DNA of 64,000 nucleotides from CAZELM01 sp964512995 (GTDB taxonomy: Bacteria; CSSED10-310): positions 1-64,000 of the forward strand of contig CAZELM010000005.1 in the NCBI GenBank assembly GCA_964512995.1, written 5' to 3'. The notes under the pieces were generated by a model. The model was not told the origin of the DNA and ran no database searches. It saw only the letters and a program-made list of their open reading frames with translations. Below are positions 26,233-35,276 of this stretch, piece after piece. Every line of letters starts with the position of its first letter. The first letter of the stretch is position 1. The position numbers were made by a program, and so were the translations under genes.

Positions 26233-27828
26233 ATGAACCGGAAGATATCTCTGATAAAACACTCAATTTTGATCCTCACAATCGTATTCATATCAGATTG
26301 CGGATCACACAGACAAATACAACATATTTCATATTTAGTTCACTGGACTCCCAACAAGCCTCTCCAGATGGAAGTCCACGTTTCAAGCCCGGAATTTGCT
26401 GGCGACTCGATTCGATGGCACAGAATTCCTGTTACCCGTTTGGATCATGATCGCGGCTGGATCGATTTCATCACTCCCCACACATCCAAAACCGATCCGG
26501 AGACATGGATCACCCTGCTCTCCCCCGATTTATCGTGTGTTTATCATTACACTTTTTACCAGGCCGGTAATTCAACTCCCGATTTCTACATCAATTCTCA
26601 TGCAAGTCACTCCCATCTTTTTATACAAACGATGGATCTGTTCTGTATCCCTGAAAACCTCCACCCGGATGCTCAAGTTGACATTACTCTGGTTTTCCCG
26701 GATGACGTCACCGTATATACTCCCTGGCTGTCCGCCAATTCCATCTACTCCATCGATACCTACCAATTATCTCATTCATTCATCGTTGCAGGGGCTTATC
26801 GTGAGAAGCTCATCACAATTTCCAACCACTCTGTCCGTCTGGTGATCGATAAACAACGGAACAGCACTGAAGATGGATCCATTGGACAGTCACTGACCGC
26901 ATCATTCACAAATCTGCTTCAAACGCTTCCAGCCCCCAATTTTCACCACTTGCTTGTAATCGTTCAGAGTATCGATGGGTATGTCAGCCAAGCGATGCGA
27001 AGAGGGAATACTATTTTTATCGGTATCCCGGAGTCCTCCTCGTGGGATAAGGAGCATCATAAAAAGATCGCACATGAATTAGTTCATCTGTTTTTTGATA
27101 CAGAACATGATGCGGCATGGTTTGAGGAGAGCGTGTCGGAGTATCTGGCTTGGATCACTTTGGTAAGAAGCCGTCAAATCAGCCAGGACGATTTTTATCA
27201 AGCGCTCTCCGAAAAATGGATACAGGTGACACACAGTGAGTATTCCGGTTCCTTGACCGATGCCAGTGATGCAAATCGTGAGAAAGAAGCCAGAAATTTT
27301 CTCTATTCCTATGGCACACTGATCATATTCGCGATCGATATTGAACTCCGTACCGCACCAAATCCTCAGACACTCAATGATCTTCTGAATCGATTGATGC
27401 AGCGATCATCGGAAAGTCTGGTATCTGAAAATCTTCTCTTTGATGAATTGACACAATTGCTGGATTCTAGCAGTATCAAGAAAATAAAAAGGATGATCGA
27501 TGGAAAGCAGGATATTCTGCCTGTGTTCGAAAAAGCAGGACTTACTCTGAAAGAGACCGGGTATACACTTCTGGATATCCGTCAAGGACCGAGGCAGGAG
27601 TATGGCAGGATTTTATCGACAGATACACTGATCTCGATTGAGTATCAGCATCTCGACAAGAAGCAATTGCAAAAGTATCTCCAGGATCACCTCAATCAAG
27701 TCGTTACTATTCAGCTCGAACGAGAAGGTGTTCGGATCGAACAGAAACATCGCATTATACCAAAAGTAACACTCACTCCAACTGATTTTCGTACGGGCGC
27801 TGTCTGGAATCAAATTCTCATCCGGTAG
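26233..27828 (+). CDS. Predicted lipoprotein zinc metallopeptidase, M61-like
   Basis: The N-terminus (RKISLIKHSILILTIVFISDCGS) is a signal with a Cys at a possible lipobox (ISDC, imperfect). Of 531 residues, the first 230 are beta-rich, as in the N-terminal domain of M61 glycyl aminopeptidases. HELVH at 281-285 gives the zinc motif HExxH, and WFEES about 18 residues later supplies the third ligand (Glu), a gluzincin pattern. The C-terminal 100 residues (EKAGLTLKETGYTLLDI...) could be a degenerate PDZ-like domain. Substrate unknown. No good ribosome-binding site is seen upstream of ATG 26233. The intron remnant begins 13 bases after the stop. Confidence 0.75.
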   Translation: MNRKISLIKHSILILTIVFISDCGSHRQIQHISYLVHWTPNKPLQMEVHVSSPEFAGDSIRWHRIPVTRLDHDRGWIDFITPHTSKTDPETWITLLSPDLSCVYHYTFYQAGNSTPDFYINSHASHSHLFIQTMDLFCIPENLHPDAQVDITLVFPDDVTVYTPWLSANSIYSIDTYQLSHSFIVAGAYREKLITISNHSVRLVIDKQRNSTEDGSIGQSLTASFTNLLQTLPAPNFHHLLVIVQSIDGYVSQAMRRGNTIFIGIPESSSWDKEHHKKIAHELVHLFFDTEHDAAWFEESVSEYLAWITLVRSRQISQDDFYQALSEKWIQVTHSEYSGSLTDASDANREKEARNFLYSYGTLIIFAIDIELRTAPNPQTLNDLLNRLMQRSSESLVSENLLFDELTQLLDSSSIKKIKRMIDGKQDILPVFEKAGLTLKETGYTLLDIRQGPRQEYGRILSTDTLISIEYQHLDKKQLQKYLQDHLNQVVTIQLEREGVRIEQKHRIIPKVTLTPTDFRTGAVWNQILIR

Positions 27829-27840
27829 CGACTTATCGAC

Positions 27841-29249
27841 ATAGGTAGGCTCTCACGGGCTTTCCCTGTCACACCCCCCGGCATGCGGGTCCGTACCGGG
27901 CGGTTCGGTTGGTTTAGATTGTCATTGAACGACCATCTTTGGAAGCCCCAGCGAGTAGAAATACGAGTTGGATAGGGCGATATGTAGAGCGAGCGAGCAC
28001 GCCAGTCTCCAGGCCGTGTAGACTGCCCGTCGTTTGTGCGGCAAGGTCCTTATTCACTCCCAGTTTGACTAGCTCCCTGAACCGCACTTACCTCGTTTCC
28101 ACTGCTTCCAGATCATCGCCCTCAACCGGCGTCGAACCCATTGCTCCAGCTTCTCCAGCGTCGAGGGTGTTTGGCAGTGTCCAAAGTATCCCAGCCATCC
28201 GTTCAGGTAGCGGGAGACCTCCTTGATCATCCGTTCCAAACTCACTCCCCGTGTCCGCTTCGTCAGTTCCCGGATTCGGTCTTTGAAGCGGATTAGCGCT
28301 TTCGCTGCTATTCGCCTTTTGGGTTCCTTGTGCTTTGTGAAACTGAATCCCAGAAACTTTCGTTCCGACGGTCGGGCCATCGCTACCCGTTTCGCGATCG
28401 CCGCCATCAGCCTGTCGTGGTTGACTCGGTCAAAGAATTTCTCCAGGTCCACATCCACCACCCAGCGGTAGCCTTCTCGTTGTTATTCCTGCGCCTTTTC
28501 TACTGCCTGATGCGCCGACCGTCCCGGGCGGAATCCGTAGCTGTTCTCTGAGAATGTTCTGTCCCATCTGCGCTGCAATACCTGCATGATCGCCTGCTGG
28601 ATAAATCAGTCCAGCCCTGTCGGTATCCCGAGTTTACGCTTACCTCCGTCCGGCTTGGGTATCTCTACCCGTTTTACCGGGCTCGGGCAGTAGCTTCCGG
28701 TTAGCAGTTGCTCCCGGTTTGTCTCCCAATTCTCTTTCAGATATGCCGGGAGTTCTTTCACCGTCATTCCGTCTATCCCTGGGCTCCCTCGGCTGGATTT
28801 TCTGATGCTTGCCGTTCATGAGTTGCGCGTTCTATTCACCTCTCCATTTAACCCCCTGCCAGAGGACCGTTCGGGCCTTCTCTCCAGTCTCCTGATGCTA
28901 CTAGGCCCTCTGCTGACTTCTGCTGACCGGTCAGGGTGCGTCGCCACACCCTCAGTCGTTTTTTCCCGACAGTCAGCAGATCTCCCGAGGTAAGCTCAAC
29001 CGCCTTCCACGCACAGCCGCCGGATATACAACCAGCGCTCTCGATGGATACGGACTTCGCTATCATTGGCTAGCTCGTCCAGTGCTACTTGCCTCCTATC
29101 CGGTTCTTGTCCATCGGCTCGCGTTTTTTGCTACACGCTTCCTTCAGACCCCATCTTGCGACGACGCCCTTGCGGTTCGCTATGACTTCACCTCCATCAG
29201 GTTGTCAGGGGGACTTCCACCCCTGAGCTGTTGAGCATGCTCGGCGCAC
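27841..29249 (-). mobile_element. Degenerate group IIC intron inserted behind a terminator
   Basis: On the minus strand the element starts GTGCGCCGAGCATGC (29249 downward), followed by a domain I that strongly resembles the Oceanobacillus group IIC intron, including CGCAAGGGCGTCGTCGC and GGTCTGAAGGAAGCG. It ends with a domain V-like hairpin (GAACCGCCCGGTACGGACCC ... GGGGGGTGTG) and domain VI before CCTAT at 27841. The 3' boundary is good to a few bases. It encodes only a broken maturase. Its 5' end abuts the T run of the subtilase terminator (29251-29277), the known target preference of class C introns. It is in the same orientation as the subtilase gene and lies between two convergent genes. 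Confidence 0.85.
28069..28815 (-). pseudogene. ltrA: Broken group II intron reverse transcriptase/maturase
   Basis: A single minus-strand frame matches group II maturases: SRGSPGIDGMTVKELPAYL, then RVEIPKPDGGKRKLGIPT, SYGFRPGRSAHQAVEKAQE, RWVVDVDLEKFFDRVNHDRL, ERKFLGFSFTKH, and a maturase domain (NGWLGYFGHC). Two in-frame stops interrupt it: TGA at 28608-28606 (GLD*FIQQ, probably from CGA) and TAA at 28485-28483 (KAQE*QREGY, from a Tyr codon). The sequence jumps from AIAKRVA directly to MARPSERKF, so roughly 110 residues including the YADD catalytic motif are missing by an in-frame deletion. The N-terminus is also lost (TGA at 28818-28816). It cannot make active reverse transcriptase. Confidence 0.9.
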
Positions 29250-29250
29250 C

Positions 29251-29277
29251 AAAAAAAAGCCCGGGGAATCCCCCGGG
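29251..29277 (-). terminator. Rho-independent terminator of the subtilase gene and intron target
   Basis: On the minus strand CCCGGGG-GATT-CCCCGGG forms a perfect 7-bp stem with a 4-base loop and is followed by GC and eight T. It lies about 130 bases after the subtilase stop (29406). The group IIC intron begins directly after the T run. Confidence 0.93.
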
Positions 29278-29405
29278 ATTATTCATTCATTTTCCGAGAA
29301 GGCGTCGCTTCCTGAATCACAGGACATCGGCATATCTTACAGTGGAGATGGCGTCCAGCCCGTCTCAGGATCAGATACACCGAACCCGGAATTCCGTGTC
29401 ATGGA

Positions 29406-32400
29406 TCAATAGAAACCCCAATCACAGTAGTCATAGTCACCCAGGAGTTGAGCGCTGGGAGTGAGATGGGCAAACCAGAAATAGACCGGATAAAATGCAC
29501 CGACTCCGGCTGGCCACTCAAAACTTAAAAATTCCTCATGGCTGTATCCACTGGGGATCGTCACATTGTTATAAGCGATATCTTCTTTCACGTTGACATA
29601 GGTCGGCCAGCACCAGAATTCGGAACCGATCTGGAGCAGCATCCATCGCTGAGCCTCCACTGACGCTCCAGGATTATACACATTACCGAATACAGCGAAA
29701 TGATCCGGGTAGGGTTCGATCCCTTCCAAGACATTGTAAGTATACATTTTCTGGGATGTTTCAACATCTACGAGAATATGATCCACGGGTTTTTCTGTAC
29801 CATCCATCAACCACTGGATCCAGTTCGGTAAAACACCATTCATGTTTTCCATGGATTCCAATGGATAGGACAGGTAGATCATCCGATAAGAAACACCGGA
29901 GGTACTGTTTCCGGCCCAGCGGATCCCACAGGCGCGTTCACTGAGTTTTACATTATCCGCATCAAATGACGATTGGATATCTGTACCATAATCTGCTCCT
30001 GGCCGAACAGGCGGGCCTGAACGAAGAGTGATTACCGCATCCTCCTGAGGAATCATATTATCCGGCCACCAGTTAAATTCCTTCGTAGTATTATAAATCA
30101 TCGGATCCAATGTATCGGAAAATCCGATCGTAATGGGATCACCGGATCCCCCAGCCACCTCAGTGTACCAGTTATCATGTTCAACCGCTTTGATATGCAA
30201 GTAATTATAGATGAACCAGTGGAGGTATTCAAATCGATCATCCGGATTCGGGGTCGCATCGGGATCAATGTAGACGAGATCATCCGCGTCTCGATCGGGT
30301 CTCGCCATGACATAGAGAAGTTCATGGGAGGTGATCATAAGATTTCCTCCATGATCCATATATTCAACGAGTTCCGGCAGAAACAGGGAAGCCAGATCTT
30401 TTTGAGCTTGTCCCGTCTGGCCGGTATACCATATGACGGCATCATATTTTCTCAGTTCCTCAAAAGTTGGAACCTTCAGGAATTCAACTGGCTCCCAGGG
30501 ATACCGGAATTGTTCTTTTGTTTCGGCATTGATCTTGGGAGTTGTATCGAAAACTTCGAATGGAATATTGGCGGACTGAAGTGCGTTATAGATTGGCTGC
30601 CATGGTGTAAGCCGAGTTCCGGCGTATCGGTCATCTTTCCAGATCAGCAACCGGGCCGGAGTGACTTTTGCGTTGAAGGTACGAGTGATTGTGGGCTGTT
30701 CATTGCATGACAACACCGCCTCAAATGTCACAATCTCCTGAACAGGACAATTGCCAGCGATGGAAAATGTAACCGCAGTCTGAGGTTCTGCGATCTCATT
30801 GCTCACAGTATCGGGATAGGTGACTCGGTCGGTGATCATCGTGATGTATGAAGACGAAGTGGATACCACCGCTTCAATACCGGTAGCATCGGCAAACAAA
30901 GGCATGAGCTTCAGATTCATGCTCACCGTTTCACCTGCTTCCGGCCTATAATTGCCATTTCCCTGACCGGCTGCTTCGAAAACTTCCGCCTGGCGCACCA
31001 CCAATTCGACTTCCGGTTCCGCTACAATCGCACGGGGAGCATCGATGCGGCCAAATCCATGGATATAATCATATCCAGGATATTCATCTGCATTGATATC
31101 AATGCATGTTGAATTGACTTTGTTGCGAATATCCTTCAACGATAGCTCCCAACCCATCTGGTTGCCATAGGATAAAATCAATGCCGCCAGACCCGCTGCA
31201 TGTGGTGATGCCATCGAGGTTCCAGAAAATCCTTTCATTTTGCCAAGCGTCAGGTTTGGGAAATCGCGGGGTCGGATCGTCTGCTGCCAGATCATGTCAT
31301 CTTTACCACTGCCATCCCGGTCTCCAGACATATAATCGCCGCCGGGAGCCAAAATTTCGAGAGTGTATCCGTACTGAGAATAAGGAGCGGGTGATTCGGA
31401 CATCGGGTCGCCCGTCACAGTAGCATTCTGAGAAGCTCCAACGCCGACAACGCTGGGATATCCCGATGGATACCCCACGCCTTGCATCTCAGGTCCCCAC
31501 ATTCCCGTGTCAGCATCATTGCCTGTGGAGGCATAGATCATCACTCCGTGTTCTGCAGCATACACACATGCCTCATATTCCGCACTGATCGGCGGTCCCT
31601 GGCCGACATATCCGGAACCCAGACTCATATTGATGATGTCCGCACCATTATCCGTTGCATATATGATAGCGGCAGCGACATCTTCCATGACAGAACCACC
31701 TTCCCTGGCACCTGTTTTCAACATCATCAGCGTGCAGTTGAACGCCATGCCAGCTCCAGCTTTGGCTTCTTCCGGCTCTCCCGAATCATTGTTTGTGCTC
31801 TCGATGATCGTGCCGGATACATGGGTGCCATGTTCATTGTCATCACATGGAAAACCATTCGCGTTCGGCCAGTTATACCCGAAAAAATCATCAACGTATC
31901 CATTCGCATCATCATCTATTCCATCCGGTACTGGATTTTCCTGACCTTTGATCTCCGCTTCATTCCGCCAGATATTCGCATTTTCAAAATCCGGCAATTT
32001 TGCGAAAGTAACCGTTATAGGGTTTCCATTATCATCAACATAACTCGTTGTATCGACATGATCCCAGAATCCGCCGCCTGTATCAATCACAGCCACGACA
32101 ACACTGGGATCGCCACCATATAAAGGAGGTTCAGTATCCAGATCCCAGGCCTCCGGCATCCCGATCACATCGAAATGCCATAAATGGCCGGATTGATAGT
32201 ATGCATCATTGGGCTGCCAATTCGGATGCCGGATATAGTTGGGTGTCACATATTCTACCCGGGAATCCTCTTTTAATCGAGCAACCATCTGAGGAACTGC
32301 CTGATCAGTTTCCTCAGGGATGGCCATGACATACCATCCGAGTTTGGGAAGTTCTGCCAGCAGACCCAGTCTATATTCCTGTAAAACGATAGCGGGATTC

Positions 32401-32561
32401 TCAGGTTGAAGTGCTGGGATCAATTTAACCAACACTTCACCTGGTTGATAATCGATTCCCGGTATCAGATTGAAGTCTCCTTGTTCGGGTCCTATCCGGG
32501 CATACATGCTGGACCAGGATATCGACGCAAATATAATCATACCAATCAGAAATCTTTTCAC
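29406..32561 (-). CDS. Secreted S8 (subtilisin) peptidase with GATase-like C-terminal domain
   Basis: The start is GTG 32561 because AGGAGG lies 7 bases upstream; a longer ATG start 21 bases earlier would sit on that site. The 1051-residue protein has a signal peptide (KRFLIGMIIFASISWSSMYA), an I9-like propeptide region (about 35-110), and a catalytic domain with Asp160 (AVIDTGGG), His244 (NEHGTHVSG) and Ser449 (FSGTSMASP). The oxyanion Asn is in YASTGNDAD. After a beta domain comes a segment (about 620-920, from RLLIWKDDRYAG through DAVIWYTGQTGQA and HGGNLMITSHELL) resembling ThuA/class I amidotransferase-like domains, then a beta-rich end. There is no GPIG sorting tail. An extracellular protease is the likely role. 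Confidence 0.9.
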   Translation of the reverse strand: MKRFLIGMIIFASISWSSMYARIGPEQGDFNLIPGIDYQPGEVLVKLIPALQPENPAIVLQEYRLGLLAELPKLGWYVMAIPEETDQAVPQMVARLKEDSRVEYVTPNYIRHPNWQPNDAYYQSGHLWHFDVIGMPEAWDLDTEPPLYGGDPSVVVAVIDTGGGFWDHVDTTSYVDDNGNPITVTFAKLPDFENANIWRNEAEIKGQENPVPDGIDDDANGYVDDFFGYNWPNANGFPCDDNEHGTHVSGTIIESTNNDSGEPEEAKAGAGMAFNCTLMMLKTGAREGGSVMEDVAAAIIYATDNGADIINMSLGSGYVGQGPPISAEYEACVYAAEHGVMIYASTGNDADTGMWGPEMQGVGYPSGYPSVVGVGASQNATVTGDPMSESPAPYSQYGYTLEILAPGGDYMSGDRDGSGKDDMIWQQTIRPRDFPNLTLGKMKGFSGTSMASPHAAGLAALILSYGNQMGWELSLKDIRNKVNSTCIDINADEYPGYDYIHGFGRIDAPRAIVAEPEVELVVRQAEVFEAAGQGNGNYRPEAGETVSMNLKLMPLFADATGIEAVVSTSSSYITMITDRVTYPDTVSNEIAEPQTAVTFSIAGNCPVQEIVTFEAVLSCNEQPTITRTFNAKVTPARLLIWKDDRYAGTRLTPWQPIYNALQSANIPFEVFDTTPKINAETKEQFRYPWEPVEFLKVPTFEELRKYDAVIWYTGQTGQAQKDLASLFLPELVEYMDHGGNLMITSHELLYVMARPDRDADDLVYIDPDATPNPDDRFEYLHWFIYNYLHIKAVEHDNWYTEVAGGSGDPITIGFSDTLDPMIYNTTKEFNWWPDNMIPQEDAVITLRSGPPVRPGADYGTDIQSSFDADNVKLSERACGIRWAGNSTSGVSYRMIYLSYPLESMENMNGVLPNWIQWLMDGTEKPVDHILVDVETSQKMYTYNVLEGIEPYPDHFAVFGNVYNPGASVEAQRWMLLQIGSEFWCWPTYVNVKEDIAYNNVTIPSGYSHEEFLSFEWPAGVGAFYPVYFWFAHLTPSAQLLGDYDYCDWGFY

Positions 32562-32733
32562 AAAACACCTCCTGTTATTCATGAAATCTTACCTATCCGA
32601 TATAGATAGATCCAATGAACTTCTGTCACCGTTTGCCGATTTCACATTTCCCCTTCCCCATCAAACAAAAAAATGAAATTGATCGAGAAGAAATGTCAAG
32701 GGATTTTAATGCTAAAGATATGCCAACAGATGT

Positions 32734-34230
32734 TTACGCAACGGTTAATTTATAAAAAACAATCCGATTCGATCGGATCAAATTTACTGTAATATCAACA
32801 ATATGTGGATCAAACTGCGTTCCACGGCATCGAATCAACTCGGAAATAACATCGATTGGATTGGAATTGCGGCGATATGGACGATCGCTGGTCATGGCTT
32901 CTACCGCATCGGCAACGGCCAAAATTCGAGCTCCCAATGGTATTTGATCTCCAGCCAACCCCCCTGGATACCCTTGTCCATTAAACCATTCGTGATGATA
33001 TCGGACCAATGACTCAATGGAGCCCAATTCCGGTATGGATGCAATGATATTCGCTCCAATAGTCGGATGATTCCGTATTATCTCCCATTCATGCTTGTTC
33101 AAGGAATGGGGTTTATTGAGAATATCTTCCGGTGTCCCGATTTTCCCAAGATCATGAAGGATACCAGCCGCCCAGATTACTTCTTGTTCCTTGATCGAAA
33201 GTCCCATCTCCTCCCCGACTATTTTTGCGATTCGTGCAACCTGCTCCGAATGATTCTCCGTGTACGTATCTTTTGCTTTCAGTGCTTTAAACAGAGCTTG
33301 AATGCTTGTCTGGTATAGATTCTGGAGTTGATCAAACAGGGTACAATTGCGAAGACATACAGAGACATGACTGGCCAATATCGCCAAGAAGTCACTGTCA
33401 CTCTGAACAAAAGCAGGCTTATCACTTATCGTTGTTCGATTCACATTCAGAACCGCTCCAGGATATCCCTCGCGATAAATAGGGATACAAATACTCGATA
33501 CGATCTGATGATTCCGGGTCATCATTTCGCTTAATTCCGGAGTGAGTATTGTATTTTGATTTAAAACCAGAAGAAAACCCCGACTGATAGCCCACCAAGC
33601 GATGCTCTTTTTAGATGGAGTTAAATAGCCTTCAGCATATTTTGAGGGAAGCCCAAGAGCTGCCATTGTTACAAACTCATCATTCGGCTTATTTAAAACC
33701 ATGAAGGAAGCGGAGTCCGCATTTGCGATTCGGATGGCATAATCCACAATTTTCTGCGCTAATTGCTCCATTTCAAGTATCGAAGAAATATCCCGTTGAG
33801 CTTCAGCCAACAGCGATAATGTTTCTTCACGCCGTCTCTCCTCAATCAACCGTCGATTGGCCAAGGCGGCCTGGATGGCGAATCGTATCTCCTCATGGTG
33901 ATATGGTTTAAACAGACACCCGGATAATCCCAGTTGAAGTGCTTCGAATGACGATTCTAAAAAATTCTGTGTGGTAATACCGATGGATATGATTTGTGGA
34001 TACAACATCCGCAGTTGATACAAAAAATCCAATCCACCAGTTTCAGGAGAGGACAGATCAATGATAACAAGCTGAGTTTTAGATCCCTCCAAGTGCTTGA
34101 TTGCCAGATCGGAACAATCGGCTCCAATAACATGATGCCCTTCTTTTTCAAGAATCTTTTTTAATGTGGAACGATCACTTCGCTCAGAATCCAAAATCAT
34201 AATTTTTAAAGAAGTCGATTTTTCATCCAT
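32734..34230 (-). CDS. Response regulator with GAF and HD-GYP domains
   Basis: GGAGGG lies about 11 bases before the ATG. The 498-residue protein starts with a receiver domain (KIMILDSERSD; phospho-acceptor Asp in VIIDLSSPETGG near residue 58; Lys in LFKPYH), then a coiled-coil linker (ANRRLIEERRREETLSLL), a GAF-type domain (about 145-300), and an HD-GYP phosphodiesterase domain: HSEQVARIAK, ILHDLGKIG, RNHPTIGANI, and YHHEWFNGQGYPGG. HD-GYP proteins hydrolyse cyclic di-GMP. Usual DGxGYP reads NGQGYP here, a minor change. No histidine kinase gene is adjacent. Confidence 0.92.
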   Translation of the reverse strand: MDEKSTSLKIMILDSERSDRSTLKKILEKEGHHVIGADCSDLAIKHLEGSKTQLVIIDLSSPETGGLDFLYQLRMLYPQIISIGITTQNFLESSFEALQLGLSGCLFKPYHHEEIRFAIQAALANRRLIEERRREETLSLLAEAQRDISSILEMEQLAQKIVDYAIRIANADSASFMVLNKPNDEFVTMAALGLPSKYAEGYLTPSKKSIAWWAISRGFLLVLNQNTILTPELSEMMTRNHQIVSSICIPIYREGYPGAVLNVNRTTISDKPAFVQSDSDFLAILASHVSVCLRNCTLFDQLQNLYQTSIQALFKALKAKDTYTENHSEQVARIAKIVGEEMGLSIKEQEVIWAAGILHDLGKIGTPEDILNKPHSLNKHEWEIIRNHPTIGANIIASIPELGSIESLVRYHHEWFNGQGYPGGLAGDQIPLGARILAVADAVEAMTSDRPYRRNSNPIDVISELIRCRGTQFDPHIVDITVNLIRSNRIVFYKLTVA

Positions 34231-34387
34231 TATGTCATTCCCTCCCTAAAATCGAATTCATTAAAAATTGAAATATATCGCCGCTCAATACACTGAGACC
34301 ATTCGATCATTTCCGGGAATTCCCGGAAAATCTCTAATTTCACTATGCCGACTGATTGAGTTCTACACAACAGAAAAATGATGATGC

Positions 34388-34633
34388 CTAATCAGTGAAT
34401 TCTCGGATCACCCATGAGATCATCATGATAACACCAAGAACCGAAACAATAGTGAACGCAACGAAAATGACAATCTTTAAAATAAATGCGGCGATTCCTG
34501 ATAGTCCCCACAACAGATTCAAAACAATACCGACCAGTGGTAACAGGATAACTTTAAGAATGAGCACTCCAACGATAACCGCAATGATAATTCCAAACCA
34601 TTTCAACAATGAATGTCCGCCATGACCTGCCAT
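34388..34633 (-). CDS. Small membrane protein, unknown function
   Basis: The start at 34633 (MAGHGGHS) is chosen because GGAAGGG lies about 7 bases upstream. The 81-residue product is mostly hydrophobic with two or three membrane segments (FGIIIAVIVGVLILKVILL; LNLLWGLSGIAAFILKIVIF; VSVLGVIMMISWVI). No known family recognised. It starts 15 bases after the stop of the Lys-rich protein gene, so the two are probably an operon. Confidence 0.7.
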   Translation of the reverse strand: MAGHGGHSLLKWFGIIIAVIVGVLILKVILLPLVGIVLNLLWGLSGIAAFILKIVIFVAFTIVSVLGVIMMISWVIREFTD

Positions 34634-34647
34634 GTCTGTCCCTTCCA

Positions 34648-35232
34648 TTAACTTGTCTTTTTCGCCTTACCCGGTTTTTCTGGCTTTGTTTTTTCCGGCT
34701 TTTGTGTTTTTTTCTTGTTTGGTTTTTCAGGTTTTTCTTTTTTTTCTTTATCCGGTTTTTTTGCTTTCGATTTATCATCATCGACCGATTTTGCCTGATC
34801 CAATTCACTCGGTTTTCCATTGTCCGGTTTACAGTGATCACAAGCAAAATATCCTTGAGACAATGCATCATCGAGTGCTCTGAACCAGATGATTTTGCTA
34901 TCGGGTATCGCCATCAATCCTTCCGGAGTATGGATCTGCTCACAACTTGGTAAATGAAACTTTTTATTCTCTCGATCACCCACAAATGCACCGGGTAATG
35001 CCTCCTCGGTCGGCGCAACTATTTCATCAGGATCCATCTGATCCATTTCATCTGTCCACCAGTCGGGTTTTACATTTGAGATATGTTGAATATTATCAAT
35101 GTCATGCCAGATATAAACATCAGCATAGCCCACAGATGAATAAAAACACATCACCCATATTCCCAACATCAATTTCCAAACGGTCCGATTAATATCACAA
35201 TAGGTCATAATTAATAATGGAATTCTGTGCAT
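34648..35232 (-). CDS. Exported protein with DUF4124-like and Ada-like Cys segments and a Lys/Pro-rich tail
   Basis: The likely start is ATG 35232 (MHRIPLLI), with GGGGG upstream; later ATGs are possible. A hydrophobic signal follows (LMLGIWVMCFYSSVGYA). VYIWHDIDNIQHISNVKP resembles the short DUF4124 domain. Then VGDRENKKFHLPSCEQIH ... FACDHCKP resembles the metal-binding segment found in Ada and in bacterial 'nuclease-associated' Cys motifs (C-x-n-C-x2-C). The last 60 residues are almost only Lys, Pro, Glu, Asp and Thr (KKPDKEKKEKPEK and so on), probably an extended cell-wall-interacting tail. Function unknown. Confidence 0.7.
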   Translation of the reverse strand: MHRIPLLIMTYCDINRTVWKLMLGIWVMCFYSSVGYADVYIWHDIDNIQHISNVKPDWWTDEMDQMDPDEIVAPTEEALPGAFVGDRENKKFHLPSCEQIHTPEGLMAIPDSKIIWFRALDDALSQGYFACDHCKPDNGKPSELDQAKSVDDDKSKAKKPDKEKKEKPEKPNKKKTQKPEKTKPEKPGKAKKTS

Positions 35233-35276
35233 TGCCCCCACATCCAATCTCACGAAACTTTATTCCAATACCTATA

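Noticed and set aside
28848..29066. 72-residue open frame in the intron
   Set aside because: It lies in the structured RNA part (domains I-IV) of the group II intron and has no protein similarity.
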